A stretch of 64,000 nucleotides of DNA from Bradyrhizobium frederickii. Its GTDB lineage: Bacteria; Pseudomonadota; Alphaproteobacteria; Rhizobiales; Xanthobacteraceae. Shown here in pieces: positions 51,347 through 60,847 of this stretch. The notes below the pieces were generated by a model, which made no database searches, was not told the origin of the DNA, and saw only the letters and a program-made list of their open reading frames with translations. The stretch is from the NCBI RefSeq assembly GCF_004570865.1, contig NZ_SPQS01000006.1:1-64000 (forward strand). Reading direction: 5' to 3'. The position numbers and the translations under genes are program-made. Positions within the stretch are counted from its first letter, which is position 1, and each line of letters begins with the position of its first letter.

Positions 51347-52120
51347 TCAGTTCCGTCGCGGCTGGATCGGGAAATCATAGGCCGCCCCGCCGGCCCCAGG
51401 CAGGGAAAAATGCCACCACTCCTTCGAATAGTTCACAAAGCCTTGCCTGGCCATCGCCGCCACCAGCCGCTTGCGCCAGCTGCGTTGTTCCGCCGTGATC
51501 GACGGTGCCGCGGTATGGCCCTTCGTGTCGGTGCAGTCGTAGCCGGTCCCCATATCGACGCTGCCTTCGGGTGCGCGCGCTTCGACCGGCGCGGTGCAAT
51601 CGGCATAGGTCCTCGACGGGTCGAATTTGGCGGAATTGTCAGCCTTGAGATCGACCAGTGTCAGATCGAGCGCCGCGCCGGTGGAATGCTGCGAACGGCT
51701 CGCGATGTAACCGAGGCGGAACAGCTCTGTCTTGGGGATTTTGGGATTGTAGCGCCGCTCGGCGGCGGTCTCGTGACCGTTCTGCGACCACTTGACCATG
51801 TCGAGCGAGGCCCGCGCCGGCCGGTAGCAGTCGAACATCTTGAGCGAGAGATTTTGCGCTGCGAGCTCCGCTTGCACGGCCTTCAGCCGCAGCCCGACCT
51901 CCCGCTTCACCACGCATTCACCGGCATTGTAGCCGGCCAGCGGCCGGCCGACGAAATTGTTCGAGGTGGCGTAGCGGATGTCCTGGATGATGCTGGGGTC
52001 GATGTCGCGCAGATAGACGAAATCGCCGGGCAAGCCCTGCGCCCGCGCCGGCGCGAGCACCGATATTGCAAGCAGCACACGGAGCGCCGCACGCGCCGCG
52101 ATCCCCATCCTTGCGGTCAT
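51347..52120 (-). CDS. D-alanyl-D-alanine dipeptidase, VanX/DdpX type (peptidase M15D)
   Basis: The 257-residue exported protein has a signal peptide ending PARA about residue 27. The Zn ligands are His145 and Asp152 (SQHSTGAALDLTL) and His237, with the catalytic Glu234 (KEWWHFSL) and Arg100 in FDCYRPARAS. It cleaves D-Ala-D-Ala dipeptides, as in VanX or DdpX recycling. The ATG at 52118-52120 overlaps the caspase stop in ATGA, so its translation is coupled to the caspase-like gene upstream. Confidence 0.9.
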   Translation of the reverse strand: MTARMGIAARAALRVLLAISVLAPARAQGLPGDFVYLRDIDPSIIQDIRYATSNNFVGRPLAGYNAGECVVKREVGLRLKAVQAELAAQNLSLKMFDCYRPARASLDMVKWSQNGHETAAERRYNPKIPKTELFRLGYIASRSQHSTGAALDLTLVDLKADNSAKFDPSRTYADCTAPVEARAPEGSVDMGTGYDCTDTKGHTAAPSITAEQRSWRKRLVAAMARQGFVNYSKEWWHFSLPGAGGAAYDFPIQPRRN

Positions 52121-53520
52121 TGCACCGGATCCGAGCTGACCAGAAGTTTCGTGATCGCGGTGTCCGTGTATTTGTTGCCGGCCCAGACGTCGTCGATGAT
52201 CAATTGCATCCAATACGCCGTCACCGGCGGCCGCAATGTCAGCAGTTGCGCCGACAGCCTGTCCTCGAGAATGAAGACCTGCGACTCGCCGCCGGAGAAC
52301 AGCACCCGGATCTGGCGAACCCTGTTGTTCTTGGAAAAGATGTCGGAGTTCTTCTGGTAGCCGTTTTGCACATGGATCGAGTTGACCCGTCGCAGGGTTT
52401 CGAACTCGACCGTGATCCATTCGCCGATGCCGTTGCCGGCTGCACCCTCGACCCAGGCCGTCCCCGTCGAGGCGTCGAACAGGTTCACCGCACCATATGA
52501 ATTGCCGAATTGCGGCTTCAGCATCGAGCTGACGCAGTAGGTCTCGAAGCCGCTGCGGGCGCAGCTTTCACCAGCCGCGGACGGACGCGGCGGACGCATC
52601 GTCGCACGCTCCGCGACCGCAGGCTTTGCCGGCGGCTTCACCAGCATGCCTGCCACGCGCGGCGTCGACGGCGCCGCCTCCCAAAGATAGATGCGTCCGC
52701 CGAGCGTCTGGTCGTAGTAGGCCGGCGTCTGCTCATGCGGCGCCGGTTGGCCGCCATTGTCCGTCGCGGTCAGTGCCAACGCCGCCACGCGCTCGCGTAC
52801 CTCGACCGCGAGGTCGCCGAGATGCAGCTCGGGCCGCTTCAGCTGCTCGACGAAGATCCGCGTGAACACCGAATTATTTGCGGCATCGTTACTGCCGAGC
52901 TGGTCGAGCGCGGTCTGGCCGATCCCGGCCGAATAGAGCGTGAAGATCCCGCGCGCCGGCCGCGCATCCGCGAGCCCCCGCGTATTCCCGATCGAGCGGC
53001 CGGCGGCGCGCGGAAACGGATTGTCACGGCAGGCGTCGATGACGACGAAGGCGACCCGCACCGACTTTGCCTGGAGCTCTGCGATCAAGTCGGGCTCGGC
53101 GATCGAGGCCCCGCGCACCCGCGCTTCAGCGCCTTCGCTCACGGCCGGAACATCGCTCGGCACCAGGTAGTTCACCCCCGCGATCGCCACACCGTGCCCC
53201 GCATAGAACACGGCCGCCGTGTCGCCCGGCTCGAGTCGCGCAGTGAAATCGGCGAGCCGGTCGATCATGCCCTGGCGGCCGAGATTGGTCCCCAGCACGA
53301 TCTCGAACTGGAGTGTCCGCAGCGCGTCGGCGACGCTGGTCGCGTCATTGGCCGCCTTCTTCAATTGGCGGTCCGGCGGCAAGTTCGGATAGCGGTCGTT
53401 GCCGATCACGAGTGCCACGCGCTTCTCCGCCAGCGCCGGTGTCGCCATGCCGACGAGGCACACGGCCGCCAGCGCAGCAACATTACGCGCCAGTCGATTA
53501 AAATACCGCATGCTCGTCAT
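52117..53520 (-). CDS. Secreted caspase-like (C14) protein with C-terminal discoidin-like domain
   Basis: The 467-residue protein has a signal peptide (about residues 1-31) and a metacaspase-like domain (about 33-270) with the His109/Cys164 dyad in VFYAGHGVAI and VVIDACRDNPF. A Pro-rich linker (about 285-320) leads to a C-terminal beta-rich domain (about 322-465; NSYGAVNLFDASTGTAWVEG, SIHVQNGYQKNSDIF) resembling the NADase-type glycan-binding/discoidin fold. It probably acts in the periplasm. The start at 53520 gives the signal peptide; a longer upstream frame is unsupported. Confidence 0.9.
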   Translation of the reverse strand: MTSMRYFNRLARNVAALAAVCLVGMATPALAEKRVALVIGNDRYPNLPPDRQLKKAANDATSVADALRTLQFEIVLGTNLGRQGMIDRLADFTARLEPGDTAAVFYAGHGVAIAGVNYLVPSDVPAVSEGAEARVRGASIAEPDLIAELQAKSVRVAFVVIDACRDNPFPRAAGRSIGNTRGLADARPARGIFTLYSAGIGQTALDQLGSNDAANNSVFTRIFVEQLKRPELHLGDLAVEVRERVAALALTATDNGGQPAPHEQTPAYYDQTLGGRIYLWEAAPSTPRVAGMLVKPPAKPAVAERATMRPPRPSAAGESCARSGFETYCVSSMLKPQFGNSYGAVNLFDASTGTAWVEGAAGNGIGEWITVEFETLRRVNSIHVQNGYQKNSDIFSKNNRVRQIRVLFSGGESQVFILEDRLSAQLLTLRPPVTAYWMQLIIDDVWAGNKYTDTAITKLLVSSDPVQ

Positions 53521-53681
53521 GAGCCGGCCCCTGACCCAACGAAGGGACGAGTCTAGCGCAAAGCGGCAGCCCCGAACACAGGCCGGCGGCGCCCTGCTGC
53601 CGGTAAAGCGCCGTGGATAAGTCCGCAGGCCGGATTTGCAGCTTGCCCCACCCCCCATCCCCCCCTATAGCTCTGCTTTTA

Positions 53682-54629
53682 ATGACATCGAAATCCACCT
53701 TCGTCCTCGGCCACCGGCATTTGCTGGGCATTGAGGGCCTTTCCGCGGCCGACATCACCGGCCTGCTCGACCTGTCCGAAGAATATGTCGAGCTCAACCG
53801 CCAGGTTGACAAGAAGCGCACCGTCCTGCGGGGACGGACGCAGGTGAACCTCTTCTTCGAGGCCTCCACCCGGACCCAATCCTCGTTCGAGCTCGCGGGA
53901 AAGCGGCTCGGCGCGGACGTCATGAACATGTCGGTCTCGTCCTCGTCGATGAAGAAGGGCGAGACCCTGATCGACACCGCGATGACGCTGAACGCGATGC
54001 ATCCGGACATCCTGGTGATGCGCCATCACGCCTCCGGCGCGGTGGAACTGCTGGCACGCAAGGTTGACGGTTCCGTGATCAATGCCGGCGACGGCGCCCA
54101 TGAGCATCCGACCCAGGCCCTGCTCGACGCGCTCACCATCCGCCGCAATAAGGGCCGGATCGAAGGGCTGGTGGTCGCGATCTGCGGCGACGTGCTGCAT
54201 TCGCGCGTCGCCCGCTCCAACATCATCCTGCTCAACACGATGGGCGCCCGCGTCCGCGTGGTCGGCCCCACCACGCTGCTGCCGCCCGGCATCGAGCGGA
54301 TGGGCGTCGAGGTCGCCCGCGACATGCGCGAGGGGCTCAACGGCGCGGACATCGTCATGATGCTGCGGCTGCAGCGCGAGCGCATGAACGGCTCCTTCGT
54401 GCCGTCGTCGTCGGAATATTTCCATTATTTCGGGCTCGACCAGAAGAAACTCGCCTACGCCAAGCCGGACGCGCTCGTGATGCATCCCGGCCCGATGAAC
54501 CGCGGCGTCGAGATCGACTCGATCGTGGCCGACGGCGCCCAGTCCCTGATCCGCGAACAGGTGGAGATGGGCGTCGCGGTGCGCATGGCCGTGCTGGAAG
54601 CGCTCGCCCGTAACCTGCCGAACGCGTGA
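53682..54629 (+). CDS. pyrB: Aspartate carbamoyltransferase catalytic chain
   Basis: The 315-residue protein has the carbamoyl-phosphate motif [39 protein letters not shown] and [15 protein letters not shown]. It makes carbamoyl-aspartate in pyrimidine synthesis. The ATG at 53682 begins the conserved domain, but no ribosome binding site precedes it (TATAGCTCTGCTTTTA), so a leaderless or weakly initiated message is possible. pyrC follows with a one-base overlap. Confidence 0.95.
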   Translation: MTSKSTFVLGHRHLLGIEGLSAADITGLLDLSEEYVELNRQVDKKRTVLRGRTQVNLFFEASTRTQSSFELAGKRLGADVMNMSVSSSSMKKGETLIDTAMTLNAMHPDILVMRHHASGAVELLARKVDGSVINAGDGAHEHPTQALLDALTIRRNKGRIEGLVVAICGDVLHSRVARSNIILLNTMGARVRVVGPTTLLPPGIERMGVEVARDMREGLNGADIVMMLRLQRERMNGSFVPSSSEYFHYFGLDQKKLAYAKPDALVMHPGPMNRGVEIDSIVADGAQSLIREQVEMGVAVRMAVLEALARNLPNA

Positions 54630-55936
54630 TGCCGATGCTGATCGATCGCCGCCCCGTCCTGCTCGCCAACGCCCGCGTCGTCGATCCCTCCAGGGATTTC
54701 GACGGTGTCGGCGACGTCCTGATCGCCGACGGCACCATCCGCGAGACCCGCCGCGGCATTGGCGCGGCCGGCGTCCCCGAGGGTACCGACATCGTCAATT
54801 GCGCCGGCAAGATCGTCGCGCCCGGCCTGGTCGACATGCGCGCCTTCGTCGGCGAGCCCGGCTTCAGCCATCGCGAGACCTTTGCCACCGCGAGCCAGGC
54901 GGCCGCGACCGGCGGCATCACCACCATCATCTGCCAGCCCGACACTTCGCCGGTGATCGACAATTCGGCGACCGTCGACTTCGTGATGCGCCGCGCCCGC
55001 GACACCGCGATCGTCAACATCCAGCCGATGGCGGCACTTACCAAGGGCATGCTCGGCCAGGAGATGACCGAGTTCGGCCTGCTCAAGGCCGCGGGCGCCG
55101 TCGCTTTCAGCGATGCTGCCAGAAGCGTGACCAATGCGCAGGTGATGCGCCGCGCGCTGACCTACGCGCGCGATTTCGATGCGCTGATCGTGCACTTCAC
55201 CGAGGACCCCGATCTCGTCGGCGAAGGCGTGATGAACGAGGGCGAGTTCGCCTCGCGCCTCGGCCTGATGGGTATCCCGAATGCCGCCGAGGCCGTCATG
55301 CTCGAGCGCGACATGCGCCTCGTCGCGCTGACCGGGGGCCGCTATCACGCGGCTTCGCTGAGCTGCATCGACTCCCTCGACATCCTCCAGCGCGCCCGCG
55401 ACGCCGGGCTCGCCGTCAGCGCCTCGGTCTCGATCAACCATCTGGCGCTGAACGAGAACGACATCGGCCCCTACCGGTCGTTCCTGAAGCTGTCGCCCCC
55501 GCTGCGCAGCGAGGACGACCGCCGGGCACTCGTGGCCGCGGTGGCCTCCGGCCTGCTCGACGTCATCATGTCCGACCACAATCCGCAGGACGTCGAGGTC
55601 AAGCGCCTGCCGTTCGCTGAAGCCGCGCCCGGCGCCGTCGGTCTCGAGACCATGCTGCCCGCCGGTCTGCGTCTCATGCACAATGGCGAGCTGGACCTGA
55701 AGACGCTGATCCGGGCGATGTCGACCCGTCCGGCCGAGCTGCTCGGCCTGCCTGGCGGAACCCTGCGCGTCGGCAGCCCGGCCGACGTCATCGTGATCGA
55801 CCCCGATGTGCCCTGGGTGGTCGATCCCGCCGACCTCAAATCGCCCTGCAAGAACACCCCGTTCGACGAGGCCCGCTTTACCGGCCGCGTGGTGCGCACC
55901 ATCGTCGGCGGCCGGACGGTATACGAGCATGTCTGA
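54629..55936 (+). CDS. pyrC: Dihydroorotase-like protein lacking the first metal-binding motif (PyrC')
   Basis: The 435-residue amidohydrolase-fold protein keeps several DHOase positions (VHFTEDPDL, SINHLALNEND, IMSDHNPQD). However, the N-terminal metal motif DxHxH is DMRAF at residues 69-73 (APGLVDMRAFVGEPG), so two Zn ligands are missing. Such PyrC' subunits occur beside pyrB and assemble with ATCase without DHOase activity; a catalytic DHOase would be encoded elsewhere. Start ATG at 54629 (TGATG). Confidence 0.9.
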   Translation: MPMLIDRRPVLLANARVVDPSRDFDGVGDVLIADGTIRETRRGIGAAGVPEGTDIVNCAGKIVAPGLVDMRAFVGEPGFSHRETFATASQAAATGGITTIICQPDTSPVIDNSATVDFVMRRARDTAIVNIQPMAALTKGMLGQEMTEFGLLKAAGAVAFSDAARSVTNAQVMRRALTYARDFDALIVHFTEDPDLVGEGVMNEGEFASRLGLMGIPNAAEAVMLERDMRLVALTGGRYHAASLSCIDSLDILQRARDAGLAVSASVSINHLALNENDIGPYRSFLKLSPPLRSEDDRRALVAAVASGLLDVIMSDHNPQDVEVKRLPFAEAAPGAVGLETMLPAGLRLMHNGELDLKTLIRAMSTRPAELLGLPGGTLRVGSPADVIVIDPDVPWVVDPADLKSPCKNTPFDEARFTGRVVRTIVGGRTVYEHV

Positions 55937-55983
55937 CGTCCGCGATCCCGCGACATTGAAATCCAGCCTTTGGAGAGGCCGCC

Positions 55984-56580
55984 ATGGGGCTTGAAGCATT
56001 CCTGCCGGTGGCCTTCGTCATCGGCTACCTGCTCGGCTCGATTCCGTTCGGCCTGGTTCTGACCAGGCTTGCCGGCACGCAGGATATCCGCTCGATCGGC
56101 TCCGGCAGCATCGGCGCCACCAATGTGCTGCGCACCGGGCGCAAGAGTCTTGCCGCCGGCACCCTGCTGTTCGATGCGCTCAAGGGCACCGTGGCCGTAT
56201 TGATCGCCGGCTATATCGCAGGGCCCAACGCCGCCATGGTGGCCGGGCTCGGCGCCTTCCTCGGCCATCTCTTCCCGGTCTGGCTCAAGTTCAAAGGCGG
56301 CAAGGGCGTCGCGACCTACATCGGCGTCCTGCTCGGCTTGTTCTGGCCCGGCATGGTGGTGTTCTGCCTGCTCTGGCTGGCGACCGCCTTCACCACCCGC
56401 TACTCCTCGCTGTCGGCCCTGGTGGCGGCGTTCATCACGCCTATCTTCCTGTGGTGGTTCGGCCACCTCGCGCTCGCAGCATTGTTCGCGGTGCTGACAC
56501 TGCTGTTGTTCTACGCGCATCGCGAGAACATCAAGCGGTTGCAAGCCGGCAAGGAAAGCCGGATCGGCGAGAAGGCCTGA
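55984..56580 (+). CDS. plsY: Acyl-phosphate:glycerol-3-phosphate acyltransferase
   Basis: The 198-residue membrane protein has five hydrophobic helices and the PlsY motifs [29 protein letters not shown] and [20 protein letters not shown]. It uses acyl-phosphate to make lysophosphatidate, the first phospholipid step. GGAGAGG precedes the ATG. It lies in a pyrB-pyrC-plsY run, the common alphaproteobacterial order. Confidence 0.95.
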   Translation: MGLEAFLPVAFVIGYLLGSIPFGLVLTRLAGTQDIRSIGSGSIGATNVLRTGRKSLAAGTLLFDALKGTVAVLIAGYIAGPNAAMVAGLGAFLGHLFPVWLKFKGGKGVATYIGVLLGLFWPGMVVFCLLWLATAFTTRYSSLSALVAAFITPIFLWWFGHLALAALFAVLTLLLFYAHRENIKRLQAGKESRIGEKA

Positions 56581-56730
56581 ATCCGGAAAAAGTACGGATA
56601 TCGCCGCACATCCCTCGCATTATATGCCAAATCCTGTTCGCAACTTCCGCACCGCTCGCTGCAGACAGTAGCGAACGGGTTCCATGCCTGTCATCCTGAC
56701 ACAGGAAACGGCGTTACGCGGTTGCTCAGA

Positions 56731-57921
56731 ATGTGCGAGATGATTGTCGGCGCGCATAAGGGGGTTGGTTCGCTCGGTGCTTCCGGCAGCGCGGCGAGCC
56801 GGCTGCTCTCGGCGACCAATATCTGGTCCGATGCGCCGCCGCCCGCCTCCGCGCCCGTTTCGCCGCAAGTGGCGCAGCCTGAGCCCGTCGCGCAAGCGGG
56901 CGCTCCGCGCGACGTCGCGGTCACCAAGGCTGCACCGGTCGCGCTCCCGCAGGCGCGTTCCGGCCAATGGCCGCCGCAACGATTGTCCCTGGCGCTGCAG
57001 GGCGGCGGCACCTTTGCCGCCTTCACCTGGGGCGTGCTGGAGCGGCTGCTGGAAGAGCCGATCGAGATCGACACCATCAGCGGCGCCAGTGCCGGCGCCA
57101 TCAATGCGCTGCTGCTCGCTTGCGGTCTTGCCGAAGGCGGCCGTGAAGGCGCCCGCAGCCGGCTGAGCCGGTTCTGGCTCCGCCTGATGCACGAGGCCTC
57201 GTTCCGCTCGCTGATGCTGCTCGGTGGCTTCTCGCCGGCGGGAAGCTCGGTCGCATTCGGTCCGACGCTACGCTCGGGCCAGTTCGATCCGTTCGATCTC
57301 GATCCGCTGCGGCTGGCGCTGTCGCGCGACATTAATTTCCCGGCGCTGCAAGATCCAAGAGCACCAAAGCTGCTGATTGCAGCGACGCGGATCCGCGACG
57401 GCCAGCAGCAGATCTTCCGCAACGACGCCGTCACCGCCGACGTCGCGCTGGCCTCGACCTGCCCGCCGCTGGTTCACTGCGCCGTCGAGATCGACGGCGA
57501 GGCCTATTGGGACGGCGGCTTCGGCGGCAACCCGCCGCTGCTGCGGCTGGTGCAGGAGACGACGACGGCCGACGTCCTGCTCGTCCAGGTCACGCCGGCG
57601 CGCGACAGCTATGTGCCGATCACCCTGGCCGCGATCGACCGCCGGCTCGACCAGATCGCGGCCAACGCCGCGCTCAATGCCGAGATCGCAGCGATCGCAT
57701 GGGCGCAATCCCACGCAGCCTCTTCCCCGCGGCTCACCAGGATCGCGGCGGAAGATTCCGTTGACGGCCTGGCGCAGCGTTCATCGACCGATCTCGGCCG
57801 CGGCTTCATCCGGCTGCTGCACCGGAGCGGTCGCGCGGCCGCCGAGCGCTGGCTCGGACAAGATGCGGTCGGGACCGAGGCCCCAAGCGTCTTGCCCGCC
57901 GCCGAGCCGGCGCTGCTCTGA
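56731..57921 (+). CDS. Patatin-like phospholipase
   Basis: The protein has about 396 residues: a Pro/Ala-rich N-terminal arm (about 1-90) then a patatin domain with the oxyanion loop SLALQGGGTFAAF, the nucleophile motif GASAGAIN and the Ser-Asp dyad partner DGGFGGNPPL. It is predicted to hydrolyse phospholipids or acyl esters. A TTG three codons earlier and an ATG at 56740 are alternative starts; no clear ribosome binding site distinguishes them. It is not seen to be in an operon with plsY. Confidence 0.88.
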   Translation: MCEMIVGAHKGVGSLGASGSAASRLLSATNIWSDAPPPASAPVSPQVAQPEPVAQAGAPRDVAVTKAAPVALPQARSGQWPPQRLSLALQGGGTFAAFTWGVLERLLEEPIEIDTISGASAGAINALLLACGLAEGGREGARSRLSRFWLRLMHEASFRSLMLLGGFSPAGSSVAFGPTLRSGQFDPFDLDPLRLALSRDINFPALQDPRAPKLLIAATRIRDGQQQIFRNDAVTADVALASTCPPLVHCAVEIDGEAYWDGGFGGNPPLLRLVQETTTADVLLVQVTPARDSYVPITLAAIDRRLDQIAANAALNAEIAAIAWAQSHAASSPRLTRIAAEDSVDGLAQRSSTDLGRGFIRLLHRSGRAAAERWLGQDAVGTEAPSVLPAAEPALL

Positions 57922-57929
57922 TTTGCGCC

Positions 57930-58520
57930 TCAGGCGTCCGAACCAGACGCGGCCCGGGGTAGCGGCTCGATTGCCATGCGATAGCCGACGAGGCGCGCCA
58001 CGGGCGCAAGCGTCGCGAACAGCAGCTTCTGAAGCCAGATCGGCACGCCCGCGAGATAGAGGTGATCGCGATAGGTGTGGAGCACCAGTGCAATCAGGAG
58101 AAATTTCGGATCGCCCGCGCTGGAGAACCACGCAGGTTGCTTCACGGTGAGCGTTACGAAATTGGCGAAGAAGCGCAGATGCTGCTGCGCCGGCATGAAC
58201 GAGACCTCGAACTCGGCGTTACCGTCGCCAGCATTGGCGAAATAATGCGGTCTGCCGCGTGGCACGGTCACGCTGCCGCCGGCGTCCACCACCTGCTCAC
58301 GCCCGTCGATGACGAACTTGATGCGTCCACTCTTCACTGCAAAGTGCTCGTCCGCGCCGGGATGCACGTGCACGAGCGCGTTGCCGCCGCCCGAGCCGCC
58401 CTTTTCGAGGATCACACCGAAACGTGCGACGTCACGGTTGTCGAGCAGTCCGGAGAAGACGAACGTCTCCTTGTTGAAGGCATTGCGCAGCCGAGTGCCG
58501 CGGGCGAACTCTGTCGACAT
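57930..58520 (-). CDS. Cupin-domain protein with C-terminal hydrophobic segment
   Basis: The 196-residue protein MSTEFARGTRLRNAFNKETF has a single cupin (about residues 20-115), with VHVHPGADEHFAVKSGR giving the His/Glu metal ligands and VTVPRGRPHYFANAG the second motif. The last 70 residues are hydrophobic (LLIALVLHTYRDHLYLAGVP). The ATG at 58518-58520 follows AAGGAGACGC. It is transcribed with the upstream AraC gene on the same strand, 43 bases apart. Confidence 0.85.
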   Translation of the reverse strand: MSTEFARGTRLRNAFNKETFVFSGLLDNRDVARFGVILEKGGSGGGNALVHVHPGADEHFAVKSGRIKFVIDGREQVVDAGGSVTVPRGRPHYFANAGDGNAEFEVSFMPAQQHLRFFANFVTLTVKQPAWFSSAGDPKFLLIALVLHTYRDHLYLAGVPIWLQKLLFATLAPVARLVGYRMAIEPLPRAASGSDA

Positions 58521-58563
58521 GTTTGCGTCTCCTTGCGAAGTCTGGAGACGCGCTGGTAGCGGG

Positions 58564-59421
58564 CTAGGTAACGAACGTATTGTAAAAATCCGACGAGGCG
58601 AGTTCGTCATTCCACCCCTGCCATCTGTCGGCCGCAACACGCCGGCAGAAAACCTCCGGCGAGCTTCCTGCGAAAGTGCGAAAGTCGCGGATCAGATGCG
58701 CTTGGTCGGTGAATCCGCAAGCATGCGCGACATCGGCCCAATCGGCGCCGGTCCGGCGCGCGGCGATCGCCTGCAGCATCCGCTCGATCCGTGCGAACCG
58801 CTTCGCGCACGCACCGGTCTCGGTCTTGAAGCGACGCTGAAGGCTGCGTTCGCCGACATCGAGGCAATCGGCGAGCCCGCGCATCGAGATCGCCGGATTC
58901 CGCCTGATCGCCCGCATCGCCTGTGCAACCAGCGGATCGAGCCGTGACGGCCTCCGCCTCTGCTCGAGAAAGCCCTGCATGCAAGTCACGCGCGCAGCTG
59001 CGCTGCCAGCCCCGGCGAGGCGTTCTTCAAGACATACAGCAGCGTTGTCGCCGAAGATGTCCGAGATTTCGACGCTTGTATCGAGCAGCTCGGCAGGCTT
59101 GACCCCGAGCACGCGATCGGCCGCCTCAGGCTTCAACCGCACCAGCACGACACCGACCGGACCACTCGGCTTCAGCGCCGTCGCGCGCGTGTGCATGCCT
59201 TTGACGGTGCGCTTGTAGACTCCGCGTTGCGAGGCCACTGGCGATCGATAGTGCACGATCAGTACCGGCGACGTCGCCGGTAGCACCTTGATCGTTCGCG
59301 CGCAGGCGGTCGCTGCATCTGCGAGATCGACATCACAAAACGTCTCGACGATCTCGCCGAGACTTTCGCTTGCAGCGAAGAATTGCGGGCCGCGCGGACC
59401 CTGTCGGTGCGGGAGAGCCAT
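58564..59421 (-). CDS. AraC-family transcriptional regulator
   Basis: The 285-residue protein has an N-terminal domain with VLIVHYRSPVASQRGVYKRT and a FHFGD-like FGDNAAVCLEERLAGAG segment. The C-terminal HTH (about 180-270) has MRGLADCLDVGERSLQRRFK and ADVAHACGFTDQAHLIRDFR. It lies just upstream of the cupin gene on the same strand and may control it, as often seen with such pairs (inference). Confidence 0.9.
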   Translation of the reverse strand: MALPHRQGPRGPQFFAASESLGEIVETFCDVDLADAATACARTIKVLPATSPVLIVHYRSPVASQRGVYKRTVKGMHTRATALKPSGPVGVVLVRLKPEAADRVLGVKPAELLDTSVEISDIFGDNAAVCLEERLAGAGSAAARVTCMQGFLEQRRRPSRLDPLVAQAMRAIRRNPAISMRGLADCLDVGERSLQRRFKTETGACAKRFARIERMLQAIAARRTGADWADVAHACGFTDQAHLIRDFRTFAGSSPEVFCRRVAADRWQGWNDELASSDFYNTFVT

Positions 59422-59490
59422 GAATTCAGTTGGTCGTCTGAGCGGCGGCGCGATTGCCTCCGCCGCGGTTACATGAAGTTGAGGGCACGC

Positions 59491-60732
59491 TCACGCCCGC
59501 GCCAGCGCGTTCTCCAGGAACCACGCCGTCGCGAGCGCGCGGGCGTCGTTGCCGAAACGTGCGATCACCTGCACGCCGATTGGCAGGCCGCCGACTTTCA
59601 GCACCGGCACGTTGACGCAAGGATTGCCCATCAGCGTCCAGAGCCGGTTGTAGCGAGGATCGCCTGTGGTCGCGAGCTCCTTGGCCGGCGCAGTGCCCGG
59701 CGCCGAATAGGTCAAGAGCACGTCGACGCCCTCGAACAATTCGCCGAGCTCGCGGCGGCCGCGACGGCTGATCCGGCGCGCCTCGTCATATTCCTTCGGG
59801 GTCAGATGGGCCGTCGCGTCGAGGCTTGCCCGCAGCATCGGCGCGATCTCGTCGTGACGCTCGGAAAACTCCCAGGCCAGCGCGCGATGCGCCTCGAAAT
59901 CCTGAATGATAGGATGGATGCGCCAGGCTTCCTGCACCGCCTCGGGCAGATCGATGGTCTGCACGCTGGCACCGGCGCGCTCGGCCGCATTGATGGCAGC
60001 TTGCAGCCCCTGCTCGGCCGCCGGCTCCACGGTGTCCGCGAATTCCTGCCTGACCACGCCGATCCGCGGCGATTTCGCCGCGACGATGCCGGAGAACTCC
60101 GTGCGCCCCGTCATCGCGAGCAGCCCACGCGCGAGATCCTCAGCGCGCGCGCCGAACAGGCCGACGGTGTCGAGCGCCCACGAGTAGCACTTCACACCGA
60201 CCGTCGGCAGCATCCGGAATGACGGCTTGATCGCGGCCGTCCCGCAATAGGCGGCGGGCCGGATCACTGAGCCGCCGGTTTGGGTGCCCAGCGCCAGCGG
60301 GATCATGCCGGCGCCGACGGCAGCCGCCGAGCCCGCGGACGAGCCGCCCGGCGAATGGCCAAGATTGTGCGGATTGAGTGTCGGGGTCGGATCGCGCGAG
60401 GCGAACGCGGTCGTGGTGGTCTTGCCGATGATGGTGGCCCCTGCCCGCTTCAGCATCATCACCACAGGCGCGTCGCTGCGCGGCTGCCAGCCGCGATAGA
60501 TCTCCGAGCCCATCTCGGTCGGCATATTGGCGGTGTCGATGATGTCCTTGATGCCGACCGCGATGCCGCGCAGCGGACCGGAGCCTTGCGCCTTCGCCGA
60601 CTTGTCGTGGCGGACGAAGGCGTGGACGTCGTTCTCCTTGGCCTCGATCGCCGCATGCGATTGCGCGATGGCGGCGTCAGGCGAAAGCTCGCCCGCTTCG
60701 ATGCGGCGCTGGAGGTCGGCGAGTGAGATCAT
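59491..60732 (-). CDS. Amidase (amidase-signature family)
   Basis: The 413-residue protein has the Ser-Ser-Lys triad: Lys in [15 protein letters not shown] and the serines in [16 protein letters not shown] and [14 protein letters not shown]. The substrate specificity cannot be read. The start is the ATG at 60730-60732 ([10 protein letters not shown]), after which the conserved domain begins; a long open extension upstream is rejected. It is divergent from dprA. Confidence 0.9.
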   Translation of the reverse strand: MISLADLQRRIEAGELSPDAAIAQSHAAIEAKENDVHAFVRHDKSAKAQGSGPLRGIAVGIKDIIDTANMPTEMGSEIYRGWQPRSDAPVVMMLKRAGATIIGKTTTTAFASRDPTPTLNPHNLGHSPGGSSAGSAAAVGAGMIPLALGTQTGGSVIRPAAYCGTAAIKPSFRMLPTVGVKCYSWALDTVGLFGARAEDLARGLLAMTGRTEFSGIVAAKSPRIGVVRQEFADTVEPAAEQGLQAAINAAERAGASVQTIDLPEAVQEAWRIHPIIQDFEAHRALAWEFSERHDEIAPMLRASLDATAHLTPKEYDEARRISRRGRRELGELFEGVDVLLTYSAPGTAPAKELATTGDPRYNRLWTLMGNPCVNVPVLKVGGLPIGVQVIARFGNDARALATAWFLENALARA

Positions 60733-60847
60733 GGCAAAATCCTTCTTATTGGCATCGCTTTTAGCATCGGGGCGAGGCCACGCAAGCACACGTCGCTGTT
60801 GCGCAACGCCCTCAGGTTGTTCCATGCTGGGGCTACAAGGAGCCGCC

